Shown here: positions 28,301-35,741 of the stretch, piece after piece
Numbering within the stretch: the first letter of the stretch is position 1
Layout: each line of letters begins with the position of its first letter
DNA from: Antedon bifida
Taxonomy: Eukaryota > Echinodermata > Crinoidea > Comatulida > Antedonidae
Direction of reading: 5' to 3'
Length of the DNA: 64,000 nucleotides
Assembly: GCA_963402885.1 (NCBI GenBank)
Contig: OY727096.1
Span: forward strand, 27,943,820 to 28,007,819
Notes under the pieces: generated by a model
What the model was told of the DNA's origin: nothing
Seen by the model: only the letters and a program-made list of their open reading frames with translations
Database searches by the model: none
Made by a program: the position numbers and the translations under genes

Positions 28301-30122
28301 ATTCAAGGCTGTTCTTGTCCAAAGTTCTTGTGGTGGAACAAGTCTTCCCAGGAATGTAAATTTGTGATTTGCTTTCTTGATTGACACAGTTTTGATAATT
28401 AATAATTAATGTAGGTCCATACAATAACTGATGAAAAATCACAAGAGCCACATGAGTAGATAAGAAAATTGTTGTCTTGGCTTGTCCACTTGTACACAAT
28501 TTGGCAAAGTACACCTAGCCTAAAACCAGAGAAGTTTGGACATGGTTCTTCACTCTCTGACACAGTTCTGCACAAGTCACAAGATACTCTCCTAAATTTA
28601 CATTTTTTATTTTAAGTAAAGAGAAATTTTAAACCAAGATTCTACTGCTATTGATTTTTTTTTCATATAATAATTTAGAACATGAAGTCAACATGGATAA
28701 TCCTCCTTTTGATGATATACATGTGATTTCCGGTGCGTTAAAGTTGTTCTTTCGTGAACTTCCAGATCCATTAATTCCATGTCAGATGTACAACAGTTTC
28801 ATAACTGCTCTCAGTAAGTCTTCTCTTTGTTCCTGTAAAACTGTCTAGTGCAAGTCTACTACAGTTTATTAAATAGTTTAGGTCAGGGGAAATAAATAAA
28901 ATGTAAAGTAAATTAGTTTTAAACCCTAAAAGGCAAAAGAATAAAATATTGGATTAACTTGGGAACTTGTGTATTTGAATGAGGAACTTGTTGTGTATGG
29001 TATTTCTAATTATAAAAAAAATAATAATAAAAATTTAAATAAATAAAACGCCCCTCCTAATGACATGTCATAAGTAAATAATTGTGTACATTGTAGCAAT
29101 TTTTTCATATCAAAATCTATTGTAATTGAGTTTTTCTATGAAAATGATTTTAATATTATTATGAATGAAAAAAACTACCACAAAAACGAATGTACCTTTG
29201 AAGGATGTTGCTCTGCTTTGTTGAATTTTTTTTGATAGAATTTTATTGTTCATCTTTTTAGAAGCGCCAGACCGAAAATCTCGCATCAGAAATATACGCG
29301 AGTTAGTAAGAAGGCTGCCTCCTTGTAATTATGCTACTATGAAGTTATTCTTTGAACATTTAGTCAGGTAATTATACCAATATTTATTATTAAAAAAAAC
29401 ACATTTTCCACCTTACAAAGCCACTTGGATGCAACACAACAACGTAGCCACAACGCAAATGAGTTGATTAATCACAACCAGCAGTTCAGGTGATCATCGT
29501 ATCATTATTGTTTTAATTACTTGTGCTTATGTTACATCAAGATATGCCACGCTTTGAAAAACCCTGGCACACATGTTGTTTAGACTTTTTTAAACACAGG
29601 TTTGGCCATTATTGTATATTGAGGACAGCAATAACAGATACCACAGAGTTGTGATCCATATACGTGTTATGCTGTTAACCTCATGTTGAATTTAGTTGCT
29701 ATTAGATGGAATAGTTGAACGTGTTGGCATCTTTATATACAGTTATAGTTTATTAGTGAGAAGATATACAACAGCCATGATTTTTAAAGTCTCTCATTAT
29801 ACGACTGCTCGACTTTGCTACCCACTTAGTCATGATCGGCACCTCCACTTAAATTAAAACTCTCTAATATTGATGATTAAAACATGCAGTATGTTGTGTG
29901 TTTTGAAATTAATTTGTTTTATTTTAAATTTGGATTTATTTATTTTGTAGAGTGGCCGCAAAAGCAGAAGTAAACAATATGACAGTACATAATCTGGCGA
30001 CAGTTTTAGGACCAACATTGATGTGGCCACAAGAGGACGCTATTGGAAATGTTGCCGCGAATCTTATGTACCAGAACCAAGTCATAGAAATTCTTTTAAA
30101 TGAAATGAAAAATGTATTTTAG
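3842..30122 (+). CDS. ARHGAP12/27: Rho GTPase-activating protein, ARHGAP12/ARHGAP27 family (16 coding exons)
   Basis: Reconstructed by joining open segments at GT-AG sites with matching phases: 3842-4339, 10062-10166, 11846-11947, 15865-15966, 16544-16633, 20549-20734, 22396-22623, 24937-25218, 25778-25882, 26244-26342, 26762-26843, 27270-27362, 27971-28150, 28679-28813, 29262-29367 and 29951-30122 (stop TAG). The sum is 2565 nt, or 854 residues, close to my recollection of vertebrate ARHGAP12 (about 850). Domain order is SH3 (about 1-60), low-complexity linkers, overlapping WW pair (about 245-295), basic and acidic linkers, PH (about 485-600) and RhoGAP (about 660-850). This is the ARHGAP12/27 arrangement; ARHGAP9 and ARHGAP15 are close relatives. 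The family stimulates GTP hydrolysis by Rac/Cdc42/Rho-type GTPases at membranes and cell junctions. The catalytic arginine sits in GIYR (codon 28096-28098). Least certain are exon 3 (weak donor) and the 5' edges of exons 7 and 8. Further linker exons could be missing. Confidence 0.88.
5711..5835 (+). repeat. 125-bp dispersed repeat, copy 2
   Basis: Second copy of the 649-773 unit, same orientation, inside the first coding intron of the RhoGAP gene. One mismatch was seen. Confidence 0.85.
6345..6525. repeat. Palindromic CCGATT-type element, copy 1
   Basis: Contains gtgacac...acagaattt...atgatactgggaaa and ends near aaatcgaccgatttt. The same order of phrases appears at about 12655-12870, 20990-21200 and 57370-57510, so this is a dispersed, imperfectly palindromic family. 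Confidence 0.5.
8375..8577. repeat. 29-bp minisatellite, 7 copies
   Basis: Seven head-to-tail 29-bp units containing GTACATGCGTTTGCTCAAC. The only variation I see is one base in unit 2 (gtgata for gtggta). This homogeneity suggests recent expansion. Confidence 0.95.
9266..9525. repeat. Duplicated block of about 100 bp
   Basis: 9266-9367 and 9428-9525 share aaagcatttaag, tcatattcagataaatattg and taggatttcttcaccactga in the same order, with small indels. Tandem duplication with about 60 bp between copies. Confidence 0.8.
10062..10166 (+). CDS. RhoGAP gene exon 2: Pro/Ser-rich linker
   Basis: This exon has 35 codons. A long pyrimidine tract precedes the acceptor AG at 10060-10061, and the donor GTATGT begins at 10167. 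It is phase 0 at both edges and fits exon 1. The encoded stretch (RFAPKFPADSLNT, then PARSPDEHSVPP) has no domain and looks like disordered linker between SH3 and WW. Because it is symmetric (0-0), it could be skipped without a frameshift. Confidence 0.75.
10265..10600. repeat. Degenerate tandem repeat, about 28-32 bp unit
   Basis: The phrases AACCTGTTTATGT and ATACTGGTTTA recur about ten times with variation. This old minisatellite starts about 100 bp after exon 2 of the RhoGAP gene. Confidence 0.8.
11846..11947 (+). CDS. RhoGAP gene exon 3 (probable): Arg-rich cassette
   Basis: This exon has 34 codons after TTCAG (11841-11845), ending at a weak donor GTAGAA (11948). The encoded segment is strikingly basic, with about 11 Arg and the motif RRPQRGREYYGNGRR. 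Its base composition is much more CpG-rich than the surrounding intron, as expected of coding DNA. It is phase 0-0, so it fits but could be skipped. Reading past the donor meets a stop after 12 codons. No homologous domain is recognised. The phase match and the composition are what I see; its status as a real exon is inference. Confidence 0.5.
12655..12870. repeat. Palindromic CCGATT-type element, copy 2
   Basis: Begins near tctgtattgtatctccacatatggc and ends tagataaaatacagagaatcggc; the two ends are inverted relatives. Internal phrases (tatcataggcaaa, tcacatgt, ttacagagtttacctatgatc) are mutually inverted too, so the whole element can fold. Confidence 0.55.
13944..14068. repeat. TGTCTACA-type TIR element, copy 1
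   Basis: The ends are AGCCATGTCTACA and TGTAGACAGAGCTT (inverted). The core contains cccaaatatggtagtgatatg and its inverted counterpart catatatgggtacatcac. A second copy is at about 19236-19375. Confidence 0.65.
14765..15075 (+). mobile_element. tRNA-derived SINE, tandem dimer
   Basis: The first unit contains an A-box-like TGGTCTAAGAG and B-box-like TGTTTGAATCT. Both units contain TTGAA/TTCGAATCC-type B-boxes followed by ggtggctttttctcattctc and cagttttcctca. The second unit (from about 14930) has lost its A-box region. Both begin ctagtgct(g/a)ttcc, so the dimer unit is about 165 bp. Confidence 0.7.
15590..15850. repeat. Direct repeat flanking the WW exon acceptor
   Basis: About 15594-15655 and 15784-15850 share gttta/tttattttttgaatatagag, gggtgtgcgtcatgctt and caatcaactt. 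The second copy runs into the pyrimidine tract of RhoGAP exon 4, so the splice acceptor region abuts a duplicated sequence. Confidence 0.7.
15865..16633 (+). CDS. RhoGAP gene exons 4 and 5: overlapping WW pair
   Basis: Exon 4 (15865-15966, donor GTTAGT) encodes LPPGW (Trp about 249), a DD-x-G turn and WYYTH, and ends at TTER. Exon 5 (16544-16633, acceptor TTTTAG, donor GTAAAT) begins exactly with Trp (about residue 270), runs through DDAGKAYFYSEN, and ends QWELP. The spacing W249 to W270 to W292 fits two WW modules that share the central Trp across the splice junction. Vertebrate ARHGAP12, as I recall it, has the same W-x20-W-x22-W arrangement in its second WW region, supporting orthology. 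WW domains bind proline-rich ligands. A separate earlier canonical WW, present in vertebrate ARHGAP12, was not found here. Confidence 0.88.
16122..16184. repeat. 21-bp tandem repeat, 3 copies
   Basis: Three units of GCCACAGCACCTCTGTCCTA plus one base, with two substitutions, in the intron between RhoGAP exons 4 and 5. Related tgtccaaagc phrases flank it. Confidence 0.85.
16828..17050. repeat. Relic of the 321-bp TTAA-flanked element
   Basis: Carries gatatattgtccccctgaaa, ttgttgaatatgccatttta and atgtcgcac in the order seen in the complete copies at 24452 and 34252, but no intact right end. A further relic lies near 36895-37080. Confidence 0.5.
17450..17590. repeat. Dispersed repeat fragment (gtggc...ttttgaaatagggg type)
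   Basis: Shares agtggc, ttttgaaataggg, attgtaa...gtgttgaa and acgtaatgt with 30445-30560 and, more loosely, 37680-37830. A diverged family. Confidence 0.5.
17870..18110. repeat. GAAAAGAAG-rich degenerate repeat
   Basis: Many copies of tcgaaaagaag and aaaagaagcc, interleaved with gtctgcaaaagtaatttcg repeated twice in tandem (about 55 bp apart). Partly inverted: ggcttcttttcgagat is the complement of atctcgaaaagaag. Confidence 0.75.
18637..19050. repeat. Degenerate tandem repeat, about 130 bp unit, 3 copies
   Basis: Three blocks each contain ttttcagttt/ttttcaattt, ttatttagattt, gccttata, a tatgcat/tatgcgat segment and a(t)agtgtttttatc. They are diverged but in the same order. Confidence 0.6.
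19236..19375. repeat. TGTCTACA-type TIR element, copy 2
   Basis: Shares cccaaatatggtagtgatatg, gatatgacatcatcgtgtcc and catatatgagcacatcac with 13944-14068; ends are partly eroded. An internal atatg...gtagtgatatg duplication is present. Confidence 0.6.
19838..20136. repeat. GGGGACAC TIR element with internal 15-bp tandem repeat
   Basis: Begins TACAGTAGAATCCCTCC and ends GAGAGGTTCTACTGTA, an inverted pair. Inside, about 20027-20117 holds six tandem copies of CTTAATGGTGTCCCC. The long minisatellite insert makes this copy larger than the usual 110-145 bp. Confidence 0.8.
20351..20470. repeat. GGGGACAC TIR element, intact 120-bp copy
   Basis: Ends TACAGTAGAATTCC and GGATTCTACTGTA are inverted repeats. 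The interior is itself nearly symmetrical (aagggacacc...gtgtcccttt). It lies 78 bp upstream of RhoGAP exon 6. Confidence 0.85.
20549..20734 (+). CDS. RhoGAP gene exon 6: polybasic Arg/Ser linker
   Basis: This exon has 62 codons, phase 0 at both edges, acceptor TTTCAAG (AG 20547-20548) and donor GTAAGA (20735). The N-terminal half is dense in Arg, Lys and Ser (RRLSE, RRSRKRSER, RNSRRSR), with several RxxS/RRxS strings that resemble basophilic kinase or 14-3-3 sites. The tail (NDFANISTPYAVK) is neutral. No folded domain is recognised. It lies between the WW and PH regions, where vertebrate relatives also carry disordered phosphorylated linker. Confidence 0.82.
20990..21200. repeat. Palindromic CCGATT-type element, copy 3
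   Basis: Left part ccgattctgtatctacacatatggc; right part tagatattgtaccaagaatcggc. Internal gtgtcacatatgttacatgt and tatcgcatgtgatc are inverted partners. About 210 bp, in the intron after RhoGAP exon 6. Confidence 0.65.
21453..21560. repeat. GGGGACAC TIR element, 108-bp copy
   Basis: ACAGTAGAACCC at the left, GGGTTTCTACTGTA at the right, with aaggggtcacc and aataggtgtgtaac inside. Confidence 0.8.
22396..22623 (+). CDS. RhoGAP gene exon 7: acidic linker, possible alternative first exon
   Basis: The donor is clear (TTG, then GTATGT at 22624). The open frame holds a run of Glu/Asp/Lys (about EEDDEKDEEDDDNK) followed by a helical-looking segment (RQRILSVIDD, then GETIDDLL). The 5' edge is uncertain. 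The acceptor AG at 22394-22395 keeps phase 0 and an open frame, but the two neighbouring AGs (22386, 22402) run into stops in phase 0. The same frame has an ATG at 22432 that begins the sensible-looking sequence, so this may instead be the first coding exon of a short isoform carrying only PH and RhoGAP. Confidence 0.65.
24452..24772. mobile_element. 321-bp TIR element flanked by TTAA, copy 1
   Basis: Starts TTAAAGATGTATTGTCCCC and ends GGGGACAATACATCTTTAA, a perfect inverted repeat, with no coding capacity. The outer TTAA at both ends may be the target duplication, as with piggyBac-type elements. It lies 165 bp upstream of RhoGAP exon 8. Full-length sister copy at 34252-34572. Confidence 0.85.
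24937..26342 (+). CDS. RhoGAP gene exons 8-10: PH domain
   Basis: The exons are 24937-25218 (donor GTAACG), 25778-25882 (acceptor TTTACAG, donor GTAAGT) and 26244-26342 (acceptor TTTTAG, donor GTGAGT), all phase 0. The PH fold opens with EKSGYMFCLRM, continues KVYVVLTHSSIVIYKD (strands 3-4), then SIELVEATLKP and NAFYLTSKFGSELILYSE, and ends with the C-terminal helix carrying the invariant Trp (DGWHETIK). PH domains bind phosphoinositides. The 5' edge of exon 8 uses CTGACAG (AG 24935-24936) because it preserves frame; TTTAG at 24951-24955 would not. Confidence 0.88.
26762..27362 (+). CDS. RhoGAP gene exons 11-12: PH to RhoGAP linker
   Basis: Exon 11 (26762-26843, donor GTAAGT) ends in phase 1. 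Exon 12 (27270-27362, acceptor TTTATAG, donor GTAAAT) completes the split codon and again ends in phase 1. The linker is acidic and Pro-containing at first (FDEEPSEDQP), then strongly basic (DKKKIKNRL, LRRPPKSELEKKG). The equivalent basic stretch (KKNLKKFLTRRP-like) precedes the GAP domain in vertebrate ARHGAP12. Confidence 0.85.
27731..27858. repeat. Foldback element with arms of about 48 bp
   Basis: The left arm (from 27731) and right arm (to 27858) are inverted copies over about 48 bp with few mismatches, including GTGTAATGGTACAAATAATG and GGTGAATGATGAAAAGTT. The 32-nt loop contains ctcggctttgcctcg. It is in the intron before RhoGAP exon 13. Confidence 0.85.
27971..30122 (+). CDS. RhoGAP gene exons 13-16: RhoGAP catalytic domain and stop
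   Basis: The exons are 27971-28150, 28679-28813, 29262-29367 and 29951-30122; phases 1, 1 and 2 at the junctions all match. Landmarks in order: VFGKRLDKLCEKEG (domain start); VGIYRLSAN with the arginine-finger Arg about 700 (the usual Gly after Ser is Ala); FDDIHVISGALKLFFRELPDPLIP (helix B/E region); a basic helix RKSRIRNIRELVRRLP; and MTVHNLATVLGPTL with the conserved Asn. The domain looks complete and active. The protein ends a few residues after the last helix (NEMKNVF), as in family members. The four RhoGAP exons hold no in-frame stop. Confidence 0.92.
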
Positions 30123-30153
30123 TATTTCATCTATAAGGAATTCTATGTTTATA

Positions 30154-30781
30154 ATTAAATTTTTATTTTTAATTAACAAAAAATATTTTTGTATTTCAAA
30201 GTACTAATGTTTTAATAGTCTAGTCTTGGCTTGGTGCTTGTCAATTGCAAGTTTATATTCAGAAATAATTGATTCACAATTGTTATTATATCAGTTTCAT
30301 CAAATCTTATTATGGCTAACTTCCACTACGCAAAATTAATTGTCTCGGAAAAAAATTATTTTCCACTACAAGATAAAAAAATAGCATAAATTTGATTTTG
30401 ATTATGTGTCTGCTGTGGTGTTCAATTGCAGGATTTTTTATTAACGCATGCAGTGGCAGATCCAGCGTTTTGAAATAGGGGGTTGGACCCTAAAAATTGT
30501 AAGTGTTGAATTTTACGTAATGTCCTATCTTTTCTTTTTGCAAAACGCTATGCACACATTGGCTGGGGCTTGTTATTCAAATCACAAGATTACCTTTGCT
30601 TTTCCGATACACCCAGTGGCGTAACAGCTATGAGAGCTTAAGCCCAGCATTAAAATATGTCAAAAAAGGGCTAAAAACATCCAAGGTCTCCAGTGTTAGA
30701 GGGCTACTTGGGATTTCTAAACCAGTGGCCTCTACACCCCTGTTATACTTCTTTATGTTATGTAGAAAGATTAAAAATAAA
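30154..30781 (+). terminator. Candidate polyadenylation signals of the RhoGAP gene
   Basis: ATTAAA at 30154-30159 lies 32 nt after the stop codon, and a canonical AATAAA occurs at 30776-30781. The first would give a very short 3' UTR. The stretch between them includes a repeat resembling those at 17450 and 37680 (see the entry at 30445). Which signal is used cannot be told from sequence. Confidence 0.3.
30445..30560. repeat. Dispersed repeat fragment (gtggc...ttttgaaatagggg type), copy 2
   Basis: Relative of 17450-17590 and 37680-37830; just past the end of the RhoGAP gene, possibly within its 3' UTR. Confidence 0.5.
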
Positions 30782-31721
30782 TAGTTATCTGGATTATTTA
30801 ATGAGTAATTAGCTAAACAAAGAATTAATCAAAGTCTTTAATCAATTGAAAACTGTCTACCCTTTGTCACATGTATGCTTAGTTCGTTATAAAAATAAAA
30901 TATTGTAAAGATAGATTTCAGACATTTTTTCTCCCTGATAAAACCAAACCAATCCTATGGTACTTATGGCAAGCCTGTATGCGGGGTCGTAAATGGGGAA
31001 GGGGTGGGTTCTGTTCTGTTGTATACCATTTAAAAGCAGTTGATTTTTGGAGGTGTGGGGGAAGGTGTGGTCTGGCCTGATAAATGTTTTTTTACCTCCA
31101 ATATGTGATGTAGTTAATTAACCAATGATACCGTGTCTTATTAAAAACACCTTTGACATCTACTATAGCAAATAATTTAATTATGTTATATTATTATTAT
31201 TATTTACAAACATTTATTATATAACTACAATATTGCCTTTTATATAATTGTATATTATTATTATGATTAGTATTATTGTTATCTACATGTCTTCAGTTAA
31301 ACACCGTTTTTTAAATGAGGGTTGTAGTTGTTTTATAGCAGTATTGGTCCCAAATCGGAATCACTTAATGGAAGCCACAGAAAAGTGATCCTTTTGAGTC
31401 CTTGAGTAAAGGGTCTTGTTGGGGAAACATTATTGTTTATTTATTATCCAATTTCATCATGTTTCGGTTCAATTTGTAACCTAGAATTAGATGCCTGTTA
31501 ATTTTAATTAAAACATCTAATTTTAATATACTATTTACTGTAAATAAAACGTATTATACATTGACATTCTGTGGTAAAAGCCCATTCCCAAATATGAGGT
31601 CATTTTTATGGAAAATGCCCTATATGGGTATAGACAACCCATATATTTGATAAGCAAATGTATGGTCCTGGAATGGGCTTGTATCTAGAGTGTATAGAAA
31701 AATAAACTTGTAAATGGGGGG

Positions 31722-31867
31722 TACAATAGAACCCCTATTAAGGGGACACCTTAGGGACCCTCCAAAGTGTCCCCTTAATAGGGCTGTTCCCTTACTAGTG
31801 TTGGCATAAGACATATATTTCTCCATTTTCGTTAAACCAGAAAGTGTCCCTTAGGGGCTCTACTGTA
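31722..31867. repeat. GGGGACAC TIR element
   Basis: TACAATAGAACCCCTATTAA at the left and gggGCTCTACTGTA at the right, with ggggacacc and gtgtccccttaataggg inside as inverted partners. Confidence 0.8.
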
Positions 31868-32333
31868 TTTAGAAATTTGTAATGTAATACTTAAAGTATT
31901 CGAAATACCAAACAGTAAATATACAAATGCTCAAATATTAAATGTATTAATCCTTATCAATAAAATATCACAGTCAATTGTAGTCATATTACAGGAAAAT
32001 ATTATATGTATGAAAACTAAATGAGTGTCTAGCCTACTGTATAAATAAATAGCAAGATAATGGTTTTAACAGTGTGTACTGGCTCATAAAGATTTTTTCA
32101 AATGCTGCACCAAATAAATTAATCTGTTAATAATCGTTACTTAAAAGAATTTATTAAAGATGTGTATGATGCGCTGTTTTAAGTATTTATGGTAATGTTT
32201 CAAATATCATCAGTGACCAGTCATATGACCACAAGCTGGTTACCATTCACAATTTGATACTTAAAATGACATATTTCCCTTAAAAAGTATTTCAATGTTT
32301 CAAATATTTTAATGTTTAGGTGTGTCTCCCTTT

Positions 32334-32612
32334 GCCTAAAAGTTTATTTCCACTTGACCAATCACTATGCATGCAAGTATCACTCAAAATCTGGCTTGTG
32401 ATTGGTCAACTCACTTGCATTGTGTTGGTTCCAAGTGGGGCCCAATCCTATGCTTGGCTCCCACTGGAAGGTGTAATGCATGGATGTGAGAGCAACACAA
32501 GCGCGTTGACCAATGACAAGTGACGGTTGGAATAATCCATCGCTTGTGATTGGTCAACTCACTTGAATCGAGCCTATGTTGTTGCCATACATCCAAGTGA
32601 GAACTAAGCTTA
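32334..32612. repeat. Foldback element with repeated ATTGGTCAACTCACTTG
   Basis: The left end aagtttatttccacttg and the right end (ccaagtgagaactaagctt) are inverted relatives. cttgtgattggtcaactcac occurs twice directly (about 32394 and 32542), with an inverted gcgttgaccaatgacaag between. A shorter relative appears near 29410-29490. Confidence 0.6.
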
Positions 32613-33116
32613 AGTGTGAATGCAAGCACAGTGATAATATGTAAAGAATTATGACATGTGGAAAACTAAAAACATGACACACAATTGCTTCTAATTGTCA
32701 TAACCGTTGTTGTTGGGTGCTATTTTGTGAGTGTCATTAACAAAGGTACGATAATTTATCTAACATATGTAAATGGTAATTTAATCATTTTATTTTGATG
32801 ATCATATTCAAAATATAGATGATTATTGATTATAATAATGATTTAATTATGCAAAGGTTTTTGAATAGTATTGTTAATGAATTATATTATCTCTGTTATA
32901 AACCATTTTGAATTTATTTTTATCTCTTACAATACATTTGCCATTCATGTACATTTTTGTAACTTCAGTCTTTTTTTTAATGTTAAGTCTTTCAAATCTA
33001 GATGTATGTTTTACTACTGAGTCAATGTATTTGCACAAAAAACTCATTAGTGAAAAGTAAGGGATATAATGGTATATATGATAATTATTCCTTTGTACTT
33101 ACTAGTGTAAATGTTA

Positions 33117-33350
33117 CTACATTAGAACCTCTATTAAGGGGACACCTTTAGAACACAACATAGTGTTGAACATATATTGCCCCTATTTCGTGTCCTCTTA
33201 ATAGGGGTGTCCCCAGATTATGGGTTATTCATAGTGTTAAACATATATTGCCCCTATTTTAAGTCCTCTTAATAGGAGCGTCCCTTGATTAGGGGAATTA
33301 AGTGTTCCCGTCTGATTAGGCGTATCCCAAAGAAGGGATTTAACTGCATT
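33117..33350. repeat. GGGGACAC TIR element, internally duplicated
   Basis: Begins tacattagaacctctattaaggggacacc. The segment catagtgtt(g/a)aacatatattgcccctatttt/c with tcctcttaatagg appears twice. The right end is eroded. Confidence 0.65.
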
Positions 33351-33738
33351 TTGTATCAACCATAATTTATACTATTTCTGGACAGAATTGTATATGTATT
33401 AAAAAGAAATACAATAATATTATTAGTTTGTAAAAGAAAAGCTTATGTGTATATATAACATTTATACTATAGCTTGTGTACCATATGTGCAAAAGCCGCA
33501 AAGAATATTTCTTTTCACTGATCCAGTTTTTTTAAGGAATTTTATTTATTTTTTAATTGTTTGATTGTTTAAGGCAATAACTAAAAATCAAGTAAACATA
33601 AAGATATGTACATTATAGTTACAAATATAAAATAAACTTTCTTTTATATAACAAATCATTTAAGTTTTTAAAATTCCATTAGCTGTATGTTGGTAAGAAA
33701 TTGTAAAATGAAATAATGAGCTTAATATTCTCAATTAG

Positions 33739-33806
33739 GAGGACCTAGGCCGGGTGGGCTCATTGGGGAAAGTGAACTCACAGGGCCGGTAGGTTTCCCA
33801 GGGCAG
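33739..33806 (+). other. Short G-rich, exon-like patch
   Basis: Bounded by an acceptor-like CAATTAG (AG 33737-33738) and an excellent donor-like CAG/GTGAGT (33807). One frame gives Gly at nearly every third position (PGG, LIG, LTG, PVG, FPG), like a decayed collagen exon. The length is 68 nt and two expected glycines are Arg and Glu. GGG- and GTGAACTCAC-type short repeats could produce the same pattern. Not assigned to a gene. Confidence 0.2.
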
Positions 33807-34251
33807 GTGAGTTCTTTGGGTCTGGTGGGATCCCGTAACAGTTCAAATGAATATATTTTTTTTATGGATTTAAATCAAAGATGTGTTTGGTATGAGAAAA
33901 ATACTGTATGTAATTGACATCAGGTAAAGAACTTATACAGTACTATGTACATGTTAACAACTTCCTGGTATGAACAGGTACTAGATGAGAAAGGGGTGTG
34001 TCTGGACACGCCATTAAATATGTGTGTATGATGCAACTATCAGGTGAATGCTTATGAACAGGTACTAGAAAATGTATGTGTGTACAGTAACACCAAGAGT
34101 GAGAAATAAAAAAGTATCAATATTATATATTATATAAAATATATTTAAAGGGCAACTAAGCATATTTGTAGGACAATGATAAATTATTTTGATAATTGTT
34201 CGATGCAATTGACAATATTAATGATCGTCATAGTCAATCAGTATAGTTATC

Positions 34252-34572
34252 TTAAAGATGTATTGTCCACCTCATAAAATTATTCTTACAATTGTTTTTG
34301 TTGAATATGCCATTTTAATGTCACATAATAGTTATCCACTAAAAATTGGATTGGAAAAAAAAAAACCCTGAAAAAACTGTATGTTCAAAGGCAAAAAACA
34401 GTCGCCAGTCAGGGTTTGTGGTAGAATTTAACTTATTTTTTCATTTTATAAGTGAAACATTTTTTTTTTTCTACGGAAGTGAATAACTTTATTAAAGCTA
34501 CAAAAAAACCTATTCAAAGTCTGATTAATTAATCTTCATTTTTCATGTTTTTGGGGGACAATACATCTTTAA
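34252..34572. mobile_element. 321-bp TIR element flanked by TTAA, copy 2
   Basis: Same length as 24452-24772, same TTAA-AGATGTATTGTCC ends and the same internal landmarks (ccattttaatgt, cataatagttatccact, ttaatcttcatttttcatg). Several internal substitutions and small compensating indels are present. Confidence 0.85.
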
Positions 34573-35519
34573 GGAATGTTTGTACACATTTTACCCCAAT
34601 ATATGTCACTGTGGATAGAGAATTTAAGGCCAGATAAAAAAAATTCATTTTATTATGAGTTTCACGTCCCTTTCACATTTCATATAAGGCGTGAACTAAC
34701 AATTTGTTTGTATCCGACCTAATACCAGGGACTTTCCTGCCTAATACATTTTGTGTTCTGTTACTTTAAAAAAGAAATGTACTATATTGCTAACATAAGC
34801 TACCTGTGCCTCTAGACTCTTCACCATTTTGTATGTCATTTGGTACTCGGCCTACCAATCAATACATGGTAATCATGGTATATGAGTAGACATACATAAA
34901 TTATATAATTATTAATGCCTGTAATTTAAATATAGTAATGTAGGCAGCAAAAATGATATTTTAAATGTCAACAAAATGCATTAACTTGTATATTAAATTT
35001 ATTCTCAAATTTTTATATAACAAATATAATGTTGAGTGTGTGCAAGTATAGTTTGACTCATCAAGCAAATAATATCAAGAAGACATATTTTTGTATATAT
35101 ATATTATTTTACAAGGGATCTGTGGTGAAGTTAGTATAAATATATATATTATGCTTAAGAATGTACATCGTCTCATTTTTGAAAAGCTTATTAGATTTGG
35201 GTCAACAATTCCTATAGAGCATTTGTTTTTTAGTTTTCTGAATAAAATAACTACACAGCAATAAAAATAATGTCTGTTTTTGTTTACTATGAAAGAACAA
35301 GAGAAGAACAATAAGAACATTGAGAGAATATAATGGGACGGATTGTGTCAAAATTATTTTATATCATTTATTTCATGGTCGAACACAGTCAAATAGTACA
35401 TGGTTTGAAATTATTTTAGGCCTACTGCAGACATTTACTGCAATAATATAACAGTGTGTACCGTATATTCACAAAAAGCGAGAGACGGAGAGAGGGGATA
35501 ATATTCTAATACAGTACTG

Positions 35520-35630
35520 ATACCTTTAAAAAGGAAAACGCAATACACGAAAACGAGGCTACCGTCTGCCTCGTTTTCTAAAACACCCCTAAAATGTAAT
35601 GGTCTTGGCCAAAGTGTTCACTTTTTCAAA
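35520..35630 (+). promoter_or_regulatory. Putative proximal promoter / 5' UTR of the unrecognised gene
   Basis: The stretch just upstream of ATG 35631 has more CpG than its surroundings. It contains a perfect 11-bp inverted repeat (GAAAACGAGGC at 35549-35559, GCCTCGTTTTC at 35568-35578) around an 8-nt loop, followed by a roughly 50-bp block also found near 39146. The ATG is embedded in AAAATGGCCGCC, which overlaps an ATGG core like that of YY1 sites. No TATA box is placed with confidence. Confidence 0.35.
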
Positions 35631-35641
35631 ATGGCCGCCAA
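35581..35641 (+). repeat. Short repeat covering the start codon of the unrecognised gene, copy A
   Basis: Aligned with 39146-39208: both run aaacacccct, taatggtct, gccaaagt, actttttcaa and ATGGCCGCCAA in order, with only small differences. Confidence 0.8.
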
Positions 35642-35741
35642 TCCGTTCATGTCGGGAAATGGTCCAATTCCACAACCAAGATTTCCAACTCCACAACCTC
35701 CATCTGGTTCCCCGATGAGGCAGTTCCCAGGAGGATATCCG
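35631..35741 (+). CDS. First coding exon of the unrecognised gene
   Basis: This exon has 37 codons from ATG 35631 with codon use and composition typical of a real Pro/Gln/Gly-rich N-terminus. It ends at a good donor (CCG, then GTAAGA at 35742). The start context AAAATGG is favourable at -3 and +4. The ATG itself lies within a sequence repeated at 39146-39208 (see findings), so the start may derive from a dispersed repeat. Confidence 0.6.

Larger units (their letters stand above)
30123..35519. other. Intergenic region between the RhoGAP gene and the unrecognised gene
   Basis: AT-rich and repeat-dominated: GGGGACAC elements (31722-31867, 33117-33350), a foldback CCAAT-bearing element (32334-32612), a G-rich exon-like patch (33739-33806) and the second 321-bp element (34252-34572). 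No gene with recognisable product. Confidence 0.5.
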
